Shown piece by piece: positions 18,270 to 26,496 of a stretch of DNA of 64,000 bases. How positions within the stretch are numbered: the first letter of the stretch is position 1; every line of letters starts with the position of its first letter. The position numbers and the translations under genes were made by a program. Under the pieces are notes generated by a model that worked only from the letters and a program-made list of their open reading frames with translations, ran no database searches and was not told the origin of the DNA. The DNA comes from Lentibacillus amyloliquefaciens (GTDB lineage Bacteria > Bacillota > Bacilli > Bacillales > Amphibacillaceae). Where the stretch lies: NCBI RefSeq assembly GCF_001307805.1, contig NZ_CP013862.1, positions 2,046,001 to 2,110,000 on the forward strand. Direction: 5' to 3'.

Positions 18270-19045
18270 TGCAATGGTGGGTGCTTTTTCATAAAGAATT
18301 AGTAGAAAACGTTCGCAATGTGAAATGGATCTGGGTCCCGCTGGTTATGATACTGATTGCTGTCATGGACCCGCTGACTAACTATTACTTGCCGCAAATT
18401 ATTGAAGCAACAGGCGGGCTGCCGGATGGAACACAAATTGACCTGCCGGAATATCAGCCGAGTGACGTCGTTATGTTGAGTCTCGGTCAATTCAACACGA
18501 TTGGCGTGGCAATCATTGCTCTTATATCAATGGGGACCATTGCCGGTGAGCGTAAAAGCGGCGTGTCGGAACTGGTTCTTGTTAAGCCCGTTTCCTATAC
18601 GAATTACATTACAGCCAAATGGGCTTCAACTGCCTGTTTGATACTGGTTTCCTTTGCGCTTGGCATGCTTGCCAGCTGGTATTATATCAATTTGTTATTC
18701 GGTGAATTATCGTTTGGTGCACTACTGCAGGTACTGTTTTTTTACGGATTATGGTTCATGCTTGTTGTGTCACTGTCGATTTTTTACAATGCCATATTCA
18801 AAATACCAGGACTGATTGCATTCTTGACAATCGCAACAGTTGGACTCATCAGTATAGTGACATCAGTTTTTTCCCATGTCCTTGAATGGAGCCCCAGCCG
18901 CATCTCCCCATATATTCAGCAAATGGTGATTACGGGCAATGCTCCATCAGACTTAACCTGTGCGGCTATCGTGACAGGCATCATGATTGGATTGCTGTTA
19001 ATCGCCTCAGTCATGATATTCAGGAAAAAGGAAATGGCAAGTTAA
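18269..19045 (+). CDS. yxlG: ABC transporter permease, NosY/YxlG type
   Basis: A 258-residue ABC-2 type permease with six predicted membrane segments and the early motif MGTIAGERKSGVSELVLVKPVS, a cytoplasmic loop common to this family (shown here only as a landmark). It begins with the ATGA overlap at 18269, so translation is coupled to the ATPase. Together with the PLDc_N protein it forms a three-gene exporter operon. Confidence 0.88.
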   Translation: MQWWVLFHKELVENVRNVKWIWVPLVMILIAVMDPLTNYYLPQIIEATGGLPDGTQIDLPEYQPSDVVMLSLGQFNTIGVAIIALISMGTIAGERKSGVSELVLVKPVSYTNYITAKWASTACLILVSFALGMLASWYYINLLFGELSFGALLQVLFFYGLWFMLVVSLSIFYNAIFKIPGLIAFLTIATVGLISIVTSVFSHVLEWSPSRISPYIQQMVITGNAPSDLTCAAIVTGIMIGLLLIASVMIFRKKEMAS

Positions 19046-19111
19046 AAGGAGGTTGGGGCAAAGGCGCTTTATTTAAAAAATCCGAATTAACTAGATATGG
19101 CTGGTACATAC

Positions 19112-19233
19112 AACCCGCTCCGGAAAAATACTCCGCTTTCCGCGGGCGGCTGGTGAGCCTCCTCGTGCTGGCGCACTGCGGGGTCTCACCTATGCCTATG
19201 CTCCCGCAGGAGTCTTCGCATATTTCCTCCGCT
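19112..19233 (+). repeat. Dispersed GC-rich repeat, module 1
   Basis: The copy runs from ACCCGCTCCGGAAAAATA through CTCCGCTTTCCGCGGGCGG, CTGGTGAGCCTCCTCG, CTGCGGGGTCTCACC and CCCGCAGGAGTCTTCG to TATTTCCTCCGCT. The ends form an imperfect inverted repeat (GGAAA-TAC / TATTTCC). An inverted copy lies at 30657-30778. Confidence 0.75.
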
Positions 19234-19288
19234 CAAGTAGCATATTGTTCGTCTTTAAAGTTGGCCGTTTTAATTATGTCCAACCCTT

Positions 19289-19996
19289 CTATTTCACTTT
19301 AACGGTTGTAATTCGCCGCAAAAACAAGAAGGATATACCATAAATCACCACTCCAATACCGAACAGCTGATAAAAGAATATAAGGTCAATGCCGGTAAAT
19401 ACATCAACAACGAAATCAATGAGCCATCCCTGTGCGATGCCTAACAGACTGATAAGGAGCAGTACACCAAGGAAGCTCCCTCCGCCGGCTATGCCATATT
19501 TATAGAACAACAAGCCTATCATGAACATAGCTGCCAGGAAGAAAAACATGATGGCTGTATCAATGACAATGCGTGTATACCATGTGCCATCCAGGAAATA
19601 AGCCGGGTGAAGAAATAAAAAGAAGTCGACTCCTGTTGCGTTCATTAACGCCATGACAAGCTCCTGCAGACCAGCCGCAGCAATAGCCATGGCCAGAGAG
19701 AGCATAAGAAAAAATCCACCTGATCCGACAAAAATATTTTTGCGTGTGGCACTCATCTTGATTAAAAATGGTACTGAATCTTTAACCGTCAGGAATCCCA
19801 AAATAGCGCAGTAAACATACATTGGCCCTGTCAGGCTGAACGTAAAAAGTGTCACCTCATTATCCAAACCTGCCAGAAAGTAAGTGAATGCCAGTGAAAC
19901 AACCAATATAGACAGTAAAATCGTCCAGAAAATTGTGAGTGAGTAACGCAAATCTGATCCGAAAAAATAAAGCAATTCTTTTATTTGTCTTCCCAT
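19289..19996 (-). CDS. ABC-2 type permease, partner of the GntR-controlled ATPase
   Basis: A 235-residue membrane protein with six predicted membrane segments and the N-terminal LLYFFGSDLRYSLTIFW typical of permeases in ytrA/yhcF-type operons. Its ATG (19996) is 7 bp beyond the 3' end of a group II intron. No ribosome site lies in the intron tail before it. When the intron is removed in silico, AAGGAGG from the 3' end of the ATPase gene falls 12 bp before this ATG. It is therefore the third gene of the GntR-ATPase-permease operon, split by the intron. Confidence 0.85.
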   Translation of the reverse strand: MGRQIKELLYFFGSDLRYSLTIFWTILLSILVVSLAFTYFLAGLDNEVTLFTFSLTGPMYVYCAILGFLTVKDSVPFLIKMSATRKNIFVGSGGFFLMLSLAMAIAAAGLQELVMALMNATGVDFFLFLHPAYFLDGTWYTRIVIDTAIMFFFLAAMFMIGLLFYKYGIAGGGSFLGVLLLISLLGIAQGWLIDFVVDVFTGIDLIFFYQLFGIGVVIYGISFLFLRRITTVKVK

Positions 19997-20050
19997 TGGC
20001 TAATAGCGATAGGTAAGTTTTTGAAGTTATCTTCAACTTTTCCCCCGCTC

Positions 20051-20088
20051 CACACCATACGAGCGGCTTTCACCGCATACGGCGTTCC
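20051..20088 (-). ncRNA. Group II intron domain V
   Basis: On the minus strand CGCCGTATGCGGTGAAAGCC folds with CGCTCGTATGGTG into the two-part stem of domain V, with a GAAA tetraloop. This is the catalytic core of the ribozyme. Confidence 0.8.
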
Positions 20089-20170
20089 ATCAACACTTAA
20101 AGATTTGTGTGCTCCTAAGTCTGACAACTTACCATGTATTCATCATCATTCAAATTATTTTAGATATTGA

Positions 20171-22054
20171 TTATTGTTTAATTTTCTTGTTTCCCACTGA
20201 CTTACGCAACTTGTTAAGCTTATGAAGCTGCTGTTCATTAAGCTTTAATATCGCTAGATATTCATTGATAGTATCGGTTCTTATTGCATGTATAAGCGCA
20301 TGTGCTTCGGGTTTTATGAGCGTCAAGTTGTTATAGCTGTCATCATGTGTTAGGTGGTACGGTTTTTTATGATGACAGTGCATATCAGTTATTTCTAATT
20401 CCTCTTCTGTTACGGAGCACCTACCATATTGCGCGACATACAAGGAAATCCTGTTATCATTAAATTCGACCGTTGCACGGTCATTTATTACAGGGTGTTC
20501 TCGTAGCCATTGAAGTGAAGCTTCGGACACAGCCTTTTGATTGTCATGAATTAGTTTTCTACCTTGTGAGGTATATTTATTAATGTATGTTTTAGGGTAC
20601 ATAGGCTTTCGGTGCCGTACGTAACTCACAGGAATTATGGGTCTACCGAGCAGGTATCTCATATTCTTCGAATTTGTGTATCTGACTATACCTTTATCCT
20701 TTCCGGTATATTTTCCAGTTTTAGATAGTCCAGAATTTATCAATCGGGTATTCATTGTTAAAAGCACTGGGTAGTGAATTTTCTTGAAATCCTTATTGAC
20801 ATGTGTGGCTATCCTATAGTAGTTGTGCATTCCTATAACTTTACTATTGTACTTGCCAATTGCTCTAATCCCGTCAGCACGTCTAGGAGCTTTCTGAATC
20901 TGTATTATTTGTGCTTTTAGTTCCTGTTTCATTCGATTAATAGCTTTGGTGCATATATGGGAATGCATAACATAGCGATTTTTGCCTTTTCTTTCTAACT
21001 TTAGTGAGAAACCTAAAAACTCGCTTTCTTCTTTACGAAGGTAAGTGATCTTGGACTTCTCCTCCGATATTGGCAAACGTAAACGTTCTTCTAACCACTG
21101 CTTACAAGCATGATATAGTTTTTCTGCTGTTTTTCTATCCGGGCAGAAAACCTTGAAATCATCACCATATCTTACGAAATAGCATTCCTTAAGATTAGTA
21201 TGTGAGCGCATTTTTTTATGGTGATTTCCCATGTGTTCAGTCCCATTGGAATTGTATTGGGTTTTTATCTCCGACATTCTTCGATTTTCCCATTGATTCG
21301 CTATCCACCAATCGAACTCATTGAGATTTACGTTAGCAAGTAATGGCGATAAAATACCGCCTTGCATCGTTCCTTTCGTCGGTGTGAATACTTTTCCATT
21401 TGGAAATTGTATCGGCGACTCCAACATTTTCCTGATAATGACTAGGACTTGTTTATCTCGTATTCCCATAGCCCAGAGCTGCCTAATTAGTTTTGAATGC
21501 CATACTTCATCGAAGAATCCTTTGATATCTATATCGACCACATATTGCATTTTGATGATATTCATCTTCTTTGCACAGTCGGCTATTGCGTGTTCCGTTG
21601 ATTTATTTGGTCTGAAACCGTGACTATGTGAGTTGAATTTTGCTTCACATATTGGCTCTAAAACCTGTAAGAAACATTGTTGTGCTATTCTGTCCCATAT
21701 AGACGGAATACCCAGTGGGCGTTTCTTACCGTTTGGTTTCGGTATTTCTACTCGTTTAACCTTTCTTGGTTTATAACACGCAAACCTTCTTTTCACGATG
21801 TTTAGAAATTCATCAGTGTCCAGTATCTCAATATCTTTAATTGTTTTACCATCTACACCTGTTGTTGTACTTCCGCCATTTCGTTTTATATTTCTATATG
21901 CCAAAAGAATATTGTTATCAGATGTAATGATTTTCATGAGTGATTTGAAATTTTGGTTTTCGACACTTCTTTGATAGAGTTTATCGTACACTTCTTGCAT
22001 ACCGTAGTATTCCGAATGTCTGAGTTTTCTATCTTTGTGTCTAATGTTGTCCAT
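20171..22054 (-). CDS. ltrA: Group II intron reverse transcriptase/maturase with HNH endonuclease
   Basis: A 627-residue LtrA-type protein. The RT fingers/palm occupy about residues 60-350 with RPLGIPSIWDRIAQQ, HGFRPNKST, DIDIKGFFD and GTMQGGILSPLLAN. The catalytic motif reads RYGDDFKVFC (296-299), where group II RTs usually have YADD. The maturase domain is about 370-520. A C-terminal HNH nuclease holds C546, C560-H561-H562, NNL and HALIH. All domains are full length, so the intron may be mobile. The start follows GGGGGTGACGAACT. Confidence 0.93.
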   Translation of the reverse strand: MDNIRHKDRKLRHSEYYGMQEVYDKLYQRSVENQNFKSLMKIITSDNNILLAYRNIKRNGGSTTTGVDGKTIKDIEILDTDEFLNIVKRRFACYKPRKVKRVEIPKPNGKKRPLGIPSIWDRIAQQCFLQVLEPICEAKFNSHSHGFRPNKSTEHAIADCAKKMNIIKMQYVVDIDIKGFFDEVWHSKLIRQLWAMGIRDKQVLVIIRKMLESPIQFPNGKVFTPTKGTMQGGILSPLLANVNLNEFDWWIANQWENRRMSEIKTQYNSNGTEHMGNHHKKMRSHTNLKECYFVRYGDDFKVFCPDRKTAEKLYHACKQWLEERLRLPISEEKSKITYLRKEESEFLGFSLKLERKGKNRYVMHSHICTKAINRMKQELKAQIIQIQKAPRRADGIRAIGKYNSKVIGMHNYYRIATHVNKDFKKIHYPVLLTMNTRLINSGLSKTGKYTGKDKGIVRYTNSKNMRYLLGRPIIPVSYVRHRKPMYPKTYINKYTSQGRKLIHDNQKAVSEASLQWLREHPVINDRATVEFNDNRISLYVAQYGRCSVTEEELEITDMHCHHKKPYHLTHDDSYNNLTLIKPEAHALIHAIRTDTINEYLAILKLNEQQLHKLNKLRKSVGNKKIKQ

Positions 22055-22765
22055 AGTTCGTCACCCCCTTAGAAGTTCCTGGTTGTGACCTTTTGGTCTT
22101 ACGGGAAATCTATGGTAATGACTTAGGTTTCTTTTCTTTATAATGTTGACTTGTGACTGTTGCTCTACTTCCATTACAGAAGTTTCAAAGCTCATGTCAC
22201 TACTTTCATCAAGATTAAACTAGGTTATTAATAATTCTTAGTTCCCTAGTAACGCTTCATTGTCTGTGTAAACTCCACGTTCTTGACTTCCCACGTTCCC
22301 TTAGTTCTATCAATGCTATGGTTTAGGTGCTGACTTTTGCCCTGTACCACTTCAAGTGCCTATAACACTCCACGGAGTTTCATAAAAACAATTCTTACTC
22401 CACCGCATGATACAATAGAATAACCTTCTTATTTCAAGGCTCTACCCGACACATTTCTATGCCTTAGGCGTTTAGGACAGTACATTCGCCAGTTCGTCAG
22501 TGCTTCTGCACATTCTCACCATGCCAAGCTTTTTACGACTTCCGGCATATAATCTATGGACGATGCCTCCACCGCCCTTTCGGTTGGTGTTACCACTACT
22601 ACGATAAATTTCTGCCGTCTTCACCGAGCTTCATACCACTTTCGATTACACATATCTACTTGTCGCATGTCGGAGTATTAAAGGGGCGTTTCAAGGCGTT
22701 ACCCTATCATTCCACCTCTCGAACTAAGAGTTCTCCACTAAAATTTGTTAGTGTGTCTAGTCTTT

Positions 22766-23638
22766 TCAACTAGCAACGTGTCGCGCTGCTCCCTCCTTCT
22801 CTGTCAAATAAATCATCAATTCCTGAATTGGTATGCTCTCAACCGTCAACCCGGCTGACTCCGCCTGCACCATATTTCCGAAGACATACGCTGTCATCAT
22901 GCCGGCAAGCTGCTTACTCTGGAAAACTTCCTTATCGCTGGTAAATTGTTCAACATCCTGTATAGGACCTGATACTGCATAAGCGTGCTCACGCAGCGTG
23001 TCAGCTTCTTCCTGCAAGACCAGTTTTCCTTCCTGCAGTATAAGCACTTCTTCAAACATGAGACTGACTTCATCAATTAAGTGGGTTGAGAAGATAATTG
23101 TCCGCTTCTCCGCTTCATATTCTTCGAGTAAAATATCGTAAAACTTCTTGCGGGCGGCAGCATCAAGTCCGATATAGGGCTCATCAAAGATCGTAATCGG
23201 CGCCTTGCTTGCCAGCCCGACGATAATGCCGAGAGCTGAAGCCATGCCTTTCGATAATGTTTTAACTTTGGCATTCAGACTCAGATTATATTCGCGTATC
23301 AATTCATCTGCCAACTTCTGGTCCCATGTCGGATAAAAATAAGCATAAATTTTGAGGACATTTTTAACCTTTAAATCCTTTTTAAAATTATCGCCTTCTT
23401 TGATCAGACAAATGGACTCCGTCAGCCGCTGATTATCAAACGGTTTTTCCCCGTCAACCAGAATCTCGCCCTCGGAGGCTAAAATGTGCCCCGATAAAAT
23501 TTCCATGAACGTGGTCTTCCCTGCGCCATTTCGTCCCAGAAGACCGTAAATTTTTGGCTCTGATAACGCAAACGAAACATCATCCAGTGCTTTCGTATCT
23601 TTATATGCTTTCGATACATGATTAACCTCAATTTTCAT
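22766..23638 (-). CDS. ABC transporter ATP-binding protein (YtrB-like), 3' end altered by intron
   Basis: An ATPase of 290 residues as read through to 22766, with Walker A GRNGAGKTT, signature TLSKGMAS, Walker B ITIFDEP and a switch-His STHLID. The last six residues (ARHVAS) are encoded by the 5' end of the group II intron; in the spliced message the protein ends TEKEGA followed by TAG. It starts inside the last codons of the GntR gene (11-bp overlap), after GGAGGAGAACCATC. The signature LSKGM replaces LSGGQ, common in this subfamily. Confidence 0.9.
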   Translation of the reverse strand: MKIEVNHVSKAYKDTKALDDVSFALSEPKIYGLLGRNGAGKTTFMEILSGHILASEGEILVDGEKPFDNQRLTESICLIKEGDNFKKDLKVKNVLKIYAYFYPTWDQKLADELIREYNLSLNAKVKTLSKGMASALGIIVGLASKAPITIFDEPYIGLDAAARKKFYDILLEEYEAEKRTIIFSTHLIDEVSLMFEEVLILQEGKLVLQEEADTLREHAYAVSGPIQDVEQFTSDKEVFQSKQLAGMMTAYVFGNMVQAESAGLTVESIPIQELMIYLTEKEGAARHVAS

Positions 23639-24005
23639 GATGGTTCTCCTCCCTGTTCACCATTTCCAATAACTCACTTTTATTGATTTTTAATTTGGTT
23701 GCCTCATCCTTTAATGGCAGGACATAATGTTCATAAAACGTCTGTTTGCGCTTCCCGATTAAAATTGTTTCGGCATCTTCAGTCACAAACATCCCGACAC
23801 CCCTCCGTTTCACTAGGATACCTTCATCCACCAGCTCATTGGTCCCTTTCGCTGCAGTCGCCGGGTTAATCCGATAGTACTTGGCAAATTCATTTGTGGA
23901 CGGAACACGCTCGCCCGGCTTGATTGTTCCATTGATGATCGCATCTTCCAGATACTCTTTGATCTGCTGAAAAATAGGTTTATTTTCATCCAACTGCAAT
24001 TTCAT
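23628..24005 (-). CDS. GntR-family regulator, YtrA subfamily
   Basis: A 125-residue repressor with an N-terminal winged helix-turn-helix (residues about 10-75, including GTIKPGERVPSTNEFAKY) and the short helical C-terminal dimerisation region of the YtrA subfamily, not a FadR/UTRA ligand domain. It is the first gene of a regulator-ATPase-permease operon. A 40-bp near-palindrome covers its own -10 region, so autorepression is likely. The start follows AAGGAGCCTCATT. Confidence 0.9.
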   Translation of the reverse strand: MKLQLDENKPIFQQIKEYLEDAIINGTIKPGERVPSTNEFAKYYRINPATAAKGTNELVDEGILVKRRGVGMFVTEDAETILIGKRKQTFYEHYVLPLKDEATKLKINKSELLEMVNREENHHEN

Positions 24006-24018
24006 AATGAGGCTCCTT

Positions 24019-24058
24019 AGTTATTCGGTTAATTACTTATGTAACTAACCATATAACT
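24019..24058. promoter_or_regulatory. Near-palindromic operator of the GntR/ABC operon
   Basis: Forty bases with outer arms AGTTAT / ATAACT and inner arms GGTTA-TTAC / GTAA-TAACC. Mismatches are only at a few central and spacer positions. It overlaps the -10 element and transcript start of the GntR gene, as expected for YtrA-type autoregulation. Confidence 0.75.
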
Positions 24059-24076
24059 ATTTTATACGTTTGTCAA
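24048..24076 (-). promoter_or_regulatory. Sigma-A promoter of the GntR/ABC operon
   Basis: TTGACA (24071-24076) and TATGGT (24048-24053) with 17-bp spacing on the minus strand; the -10 lies inside the operator. Confidence 0.7.
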
Positions 24077-24142
24077 TAATTTTTTGAAAAAATAAAGCAG
24101 GGAAAAGGAGCAGTCTTTGTGAACTTTGTCATTTCAAAACAA

Positions 24143-24210
24143 AATCGAGCATTTATGGACAGTTAGCCGTTGTTCTTCGCCAGTTAGCAACCGTTACATG
24201 CGGGAGAAAA
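24143..24210 (+). repeat. Two-hairpin dispersed element, degenerate copy B
   Basis: Matches the second half of copies A and C: GAGCATTTATGGACAGTTAG, CCGTTGTTCTTCG, then CCGTTACATGCGGGAGAAAA. The first hairpin is missing and the second stem is damaged. Confidence 0.55.
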
Positions 24211-24246
24211 GTTCACATTTTTTAATGCAGCGTGGATAAGCGTCCA

Positions 24247-24282
24247 TTAAAATAGCTCCGCACCTTATAAAAGTGCGGAGCC
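24247..24282 (-). terminator. Terminator of the SPFH/RHH operon
   Basis: The perfect stem GCTCCGCAC / GTGCGGAGC is followed on the minus strand by TATTTTAAT. Confidence 0.75.
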
Positions 24283-24285
24283 TAA

Positions 24286-24465
24286 CTAGTCTTCCCCTAT
24301 TTTTTTATCTTGTGATTTGGGCAGGCGGCCTGCTCTTTTAGCTGATTCGCGAAGCAAAAATTCCACGTGACTGTTGACACTCCGAAATTCATCTTTAGCC
24401 CAGACTTGAAGGATCTCATACAATTTCGGGTCGATCCTTAATGGGAAATTCTTTTTTTTAGCCAT
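24286..24465 (-). CDS. Arc-like ribbon-helix-helix DNA-binding protein
   Basis: A 59-residue protein beginning MAKKKNFPLRIDPKLYEILQ, followed by helices that include FRSVNSHVEFLLRES. This is the beta-strand/helix/helix layout of Arc/MetJ-type ribbon-helix-helix regulators. GGGG lies 4 bp before the ATG. It follows the SPFH gene by 14 bp and shares its terminator, so the two are cotranscribed. No toxin partner is present, so an antitoxin role is not supported. It may regulate the SPFH operon, which is inference. Confidence 0.8.
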   Translation of the reverse strand: MAKKKNFPLRIDPKLYEILQVWAKDEFRSVNSHVEFLLRESAKRAGRLPKSQDKKIGED

Positions 24466-24479
24466 CGAACCCCTTCTTT

Positions 24480-25334
24480 TTATTGATAAAGTGAACCGGT
24501 GTTAATGACCGGCTGTGAGCCATTTTCCGAAACAATCGATACCATCAGATTGTTGACCATGGTAGCACGCCGCTCTTCGTCCAGTTCGACGGTGCCATCT
24601 TTTTCCAGCTGAGCAATCGCTTCCTCTACCATTCCTACAGCACCTTCCACAATTTGTTTACGGGCAGCAATAATGGCGCTCGCCTGCTGACGCTGAAGCA
24701 TCGCCTGGGCAACTTCAGTTGAATAGGCAAGATGGGTCAGGCGCGTTTCAAGTACTTCAACACCCGCAACCGTCAGCCGTTCCTGAAGATCCTTGGCAAG
24801 CTGCGCAGATACTTCTTCTGCATTGCCGCGCAGTGTCATTTCATCTTCTGTAAATGTGTCATAAGGATATTGCGTTGCGACCGCACGAATGGCTGTTTCA
24901 CTCTGGATTTCCACATATTTTTCATAGCGGTCCACTTCAAAAACCGCCTTTGCTGCATCCACTACCCTGAACACAATAACAGCCGCAATTTCAATCGGAT
25001 TACCATTCACATCGTTCACTTTCAGCTGGCTGCTGTTAAAGTTGCGGACACGCAAAGACACCATCCGTCTCATTGAAAATGGAACGGTAACAGCAATCCC
25101 TTCTTTACGGATGCTGCCCATATATTTTCCAAGAAAAGTCACAACCGCTGCCTGGTTCGGCTGGACAAGCGTAATTCCGCTTCCCAATGCAATTGCGATC
25201 ACCAACGCAATTCCGCCAATGACAAACTGTGCTTCAAGAAAGCTCATCACTGTCACGGCTACCAGTATGGCAATTGCAAGAATACCGACATACCCATTCA
25301 TCATCCACGCGTCTTTTTCACGAATCACGTTCAT
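24480..25334 (-). CDS. SPFH/Band 7 domain membrane protein
   Basis: A 284-residue protein with two N-terminal hydrophobic segments (about 14-55) followed by an SPFH domain. Landmarks are QPNQAAVVTFLGKYMGS, the AVIVFRVVD strand and the helical VAQAMLQRQQASAIIAARK at the start of the coiled-coil tail. Relatives assemble membrane microdomains or protect membranes. The ATG at 25334 follows GGGGAAGGTGTGT. It is cotranscribed with the ribbon-helix-helix gene. Specific role unknown. Confidence 0.88.
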   Translation of the reverse strand: MNVIREKDAWMMNGYVGILAIAILVAVTVMSFLEAQFVIGGIALVIAIALGSGITLVQPNQAAVVTFLGKYMGSIRKEGIAVTVPFSMRRMVSLRVRNFNSSQLKVNDVNGNPIEIAAVIVFRVVDAAKAVFEVDRYEKYVEIQSETAIRAVATQYPYDTFTEDEMTLRGNAEEVSAQLAKDLQERLTVAGVEVLETRLTHLAYSTEVAQAMLQRQQASAIIAARKQIVEGAVGMVEEAIAQLEKDGTVELDEERRATMVNNLMVSIVSENGSQPVINTGSLYQ

Positions 25335-25405
25335 ACACACACCTTCCCCACATTATTTTAAAATCATATTATTATGATATCATAATTGTTTATTTCTGTA
25401 AATTA

Positions 25406-26274
25406 TTATCCTGCCTTTAAACTGCTTAGCGGATTATTTTCATGATAAATGACAAAGCCATTACCATCTGTCCGAACTGTGATATCACCAAAGGCCGCCG
25501 TGGGGTATATCGCCGCACTCACTTTGTTAAGGTTCTCCATAACACGGTCAACCGGATGGCCGAACTCATTTTTCTTCCCGTAGGTTAAAATAGCTGCATT
25601 CGGGCTAACCTTGCGTAAAAATTCAAGAGATGTACTTGTGCGTGACCCATGGTGTGCAATTTTAACGATTTCCGAATTCAGATTATGCTTTTCGATCAGT
25701 TTTTTTTCCTGCTTCTTTTTAACATCGCTCATCAGCAAAAAATCCATTTTGTTAAATGTTATTTTAAGAACAATGGATGATTCATTATTTGATTCGGAGC
25801 TGCTGTACGTATTTAAAATTCGCACCTTTAATAAAGGATCGATCTGTAAAAGACTATTGCTCTCAGCAATTTCAATTGGTATTTGCCGCTTCATAACCTG
25901 GCTGATGTAGCGGGCGTATGTTTTGGTCGAATGAATTTTACCGGTGTCTACAATTCTCTGAACATCGACAGATTTCATAACTTCCAGAAGACCGCCAATG
26001 TGATCGATATCCGGGTGTGTCGCGATCATTAAATCCAGCTTCTTTATATCCTGCTCTTCCAGAAATGAAGTGACTTTTTCCCCTGCTTGAGGCGGTCCGC
26101 CATCAATTAGAATGTTTTTATCAGTTGGCGTCTGGACAAGTATGCTGTCCCCTGACCAACATCGATAAAATGAACCTCCATGTCAGACTCTTGCTCGGCA
26201 TGATAAACGCCTGGCGCGATTATCAATACGGACATGATGACAGATATAACCCATATAGCTTTTTGCCGTTGCAT
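25406..26274 (-). pseudogene. Secreted ComEC-like metallo-beta-lactamase-fold hydrolase, frameshifted
   Basis: From the ATG at 26274 the frame encodes a signal-like hydrophobic segment and then MEVHFIDVGQG. At a GGGG run (plus 26149-26152, CCCC) the frame is lost, and the homologous frame (DSILVQTPTDKNILIDGGPP, then THPDIDHIGG) resumes one base out. One G is missing. Intact, it would be about 289 residues and match the extracellular nuclease-like domain of ComEC/Rec2, with HPDIDH and HHGSRTS metal ligands. A base-calling error is possible. Confidence 0.85.
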
Positions 26275-26444
26275 GATAAACATCCCTTTATCTGTGAGTG
26301 CTTATAGTTTATACAAATTGAGGTTATTATTATGCGACTTGATTGGTGGAAATATAACAATTGTGCATGTCCAGGTTAATGCTGATTGCTTTTTTGGATA
26401 TGGTTTTGGTCCTCCCGCCCATGTTTCGTAATTAAAATTTTCAA

Positions 26445-26483
26445 CAAAAAAAAGCCGCTGAACAGTGTCAGCGGCTTTTTTTC
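26445..26483. terminator. Terminator of clpE
   Basis: Stem AAAGCCGCTG / CAGCGGCTTT with a long A run on the left and T run on the right; strong in both directions. Confidence 0.85.
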
Positions 26484-26496
26484 AATCACACATTTG

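Larger units (their letters stand above)
20003..22786 (-). mobile_element. Group II intron with intact reverse transcriptase
   Basis: A 2784-bp element on the minus strand, with boundaries set by rebuilding the host operon. Joining 22787 to 20002 gives ATPase codons GGA GCA followed by TAG, then CCA and the permease ATG. The 3' end is a domain V hairpin at about 20051-20088, a domain VI hairpin (arms AAGTTGAAG / CTTCAAAAACTT) and terminal AT, fitting the 3' AY rule. The 5' end reads GCGCG, not the usual GUGYG, so the 5' boundary is less sure. About 730 bp of structured RNA precede the reverse transcriptase gene. Confidence 0.8.

Noticed and set aside
24286..24465. Toxin-antitoxin module
   Set aside because: The ribbon-helix-helix protein has no toxin-like neighbour; it is paired with an SPFH gene.
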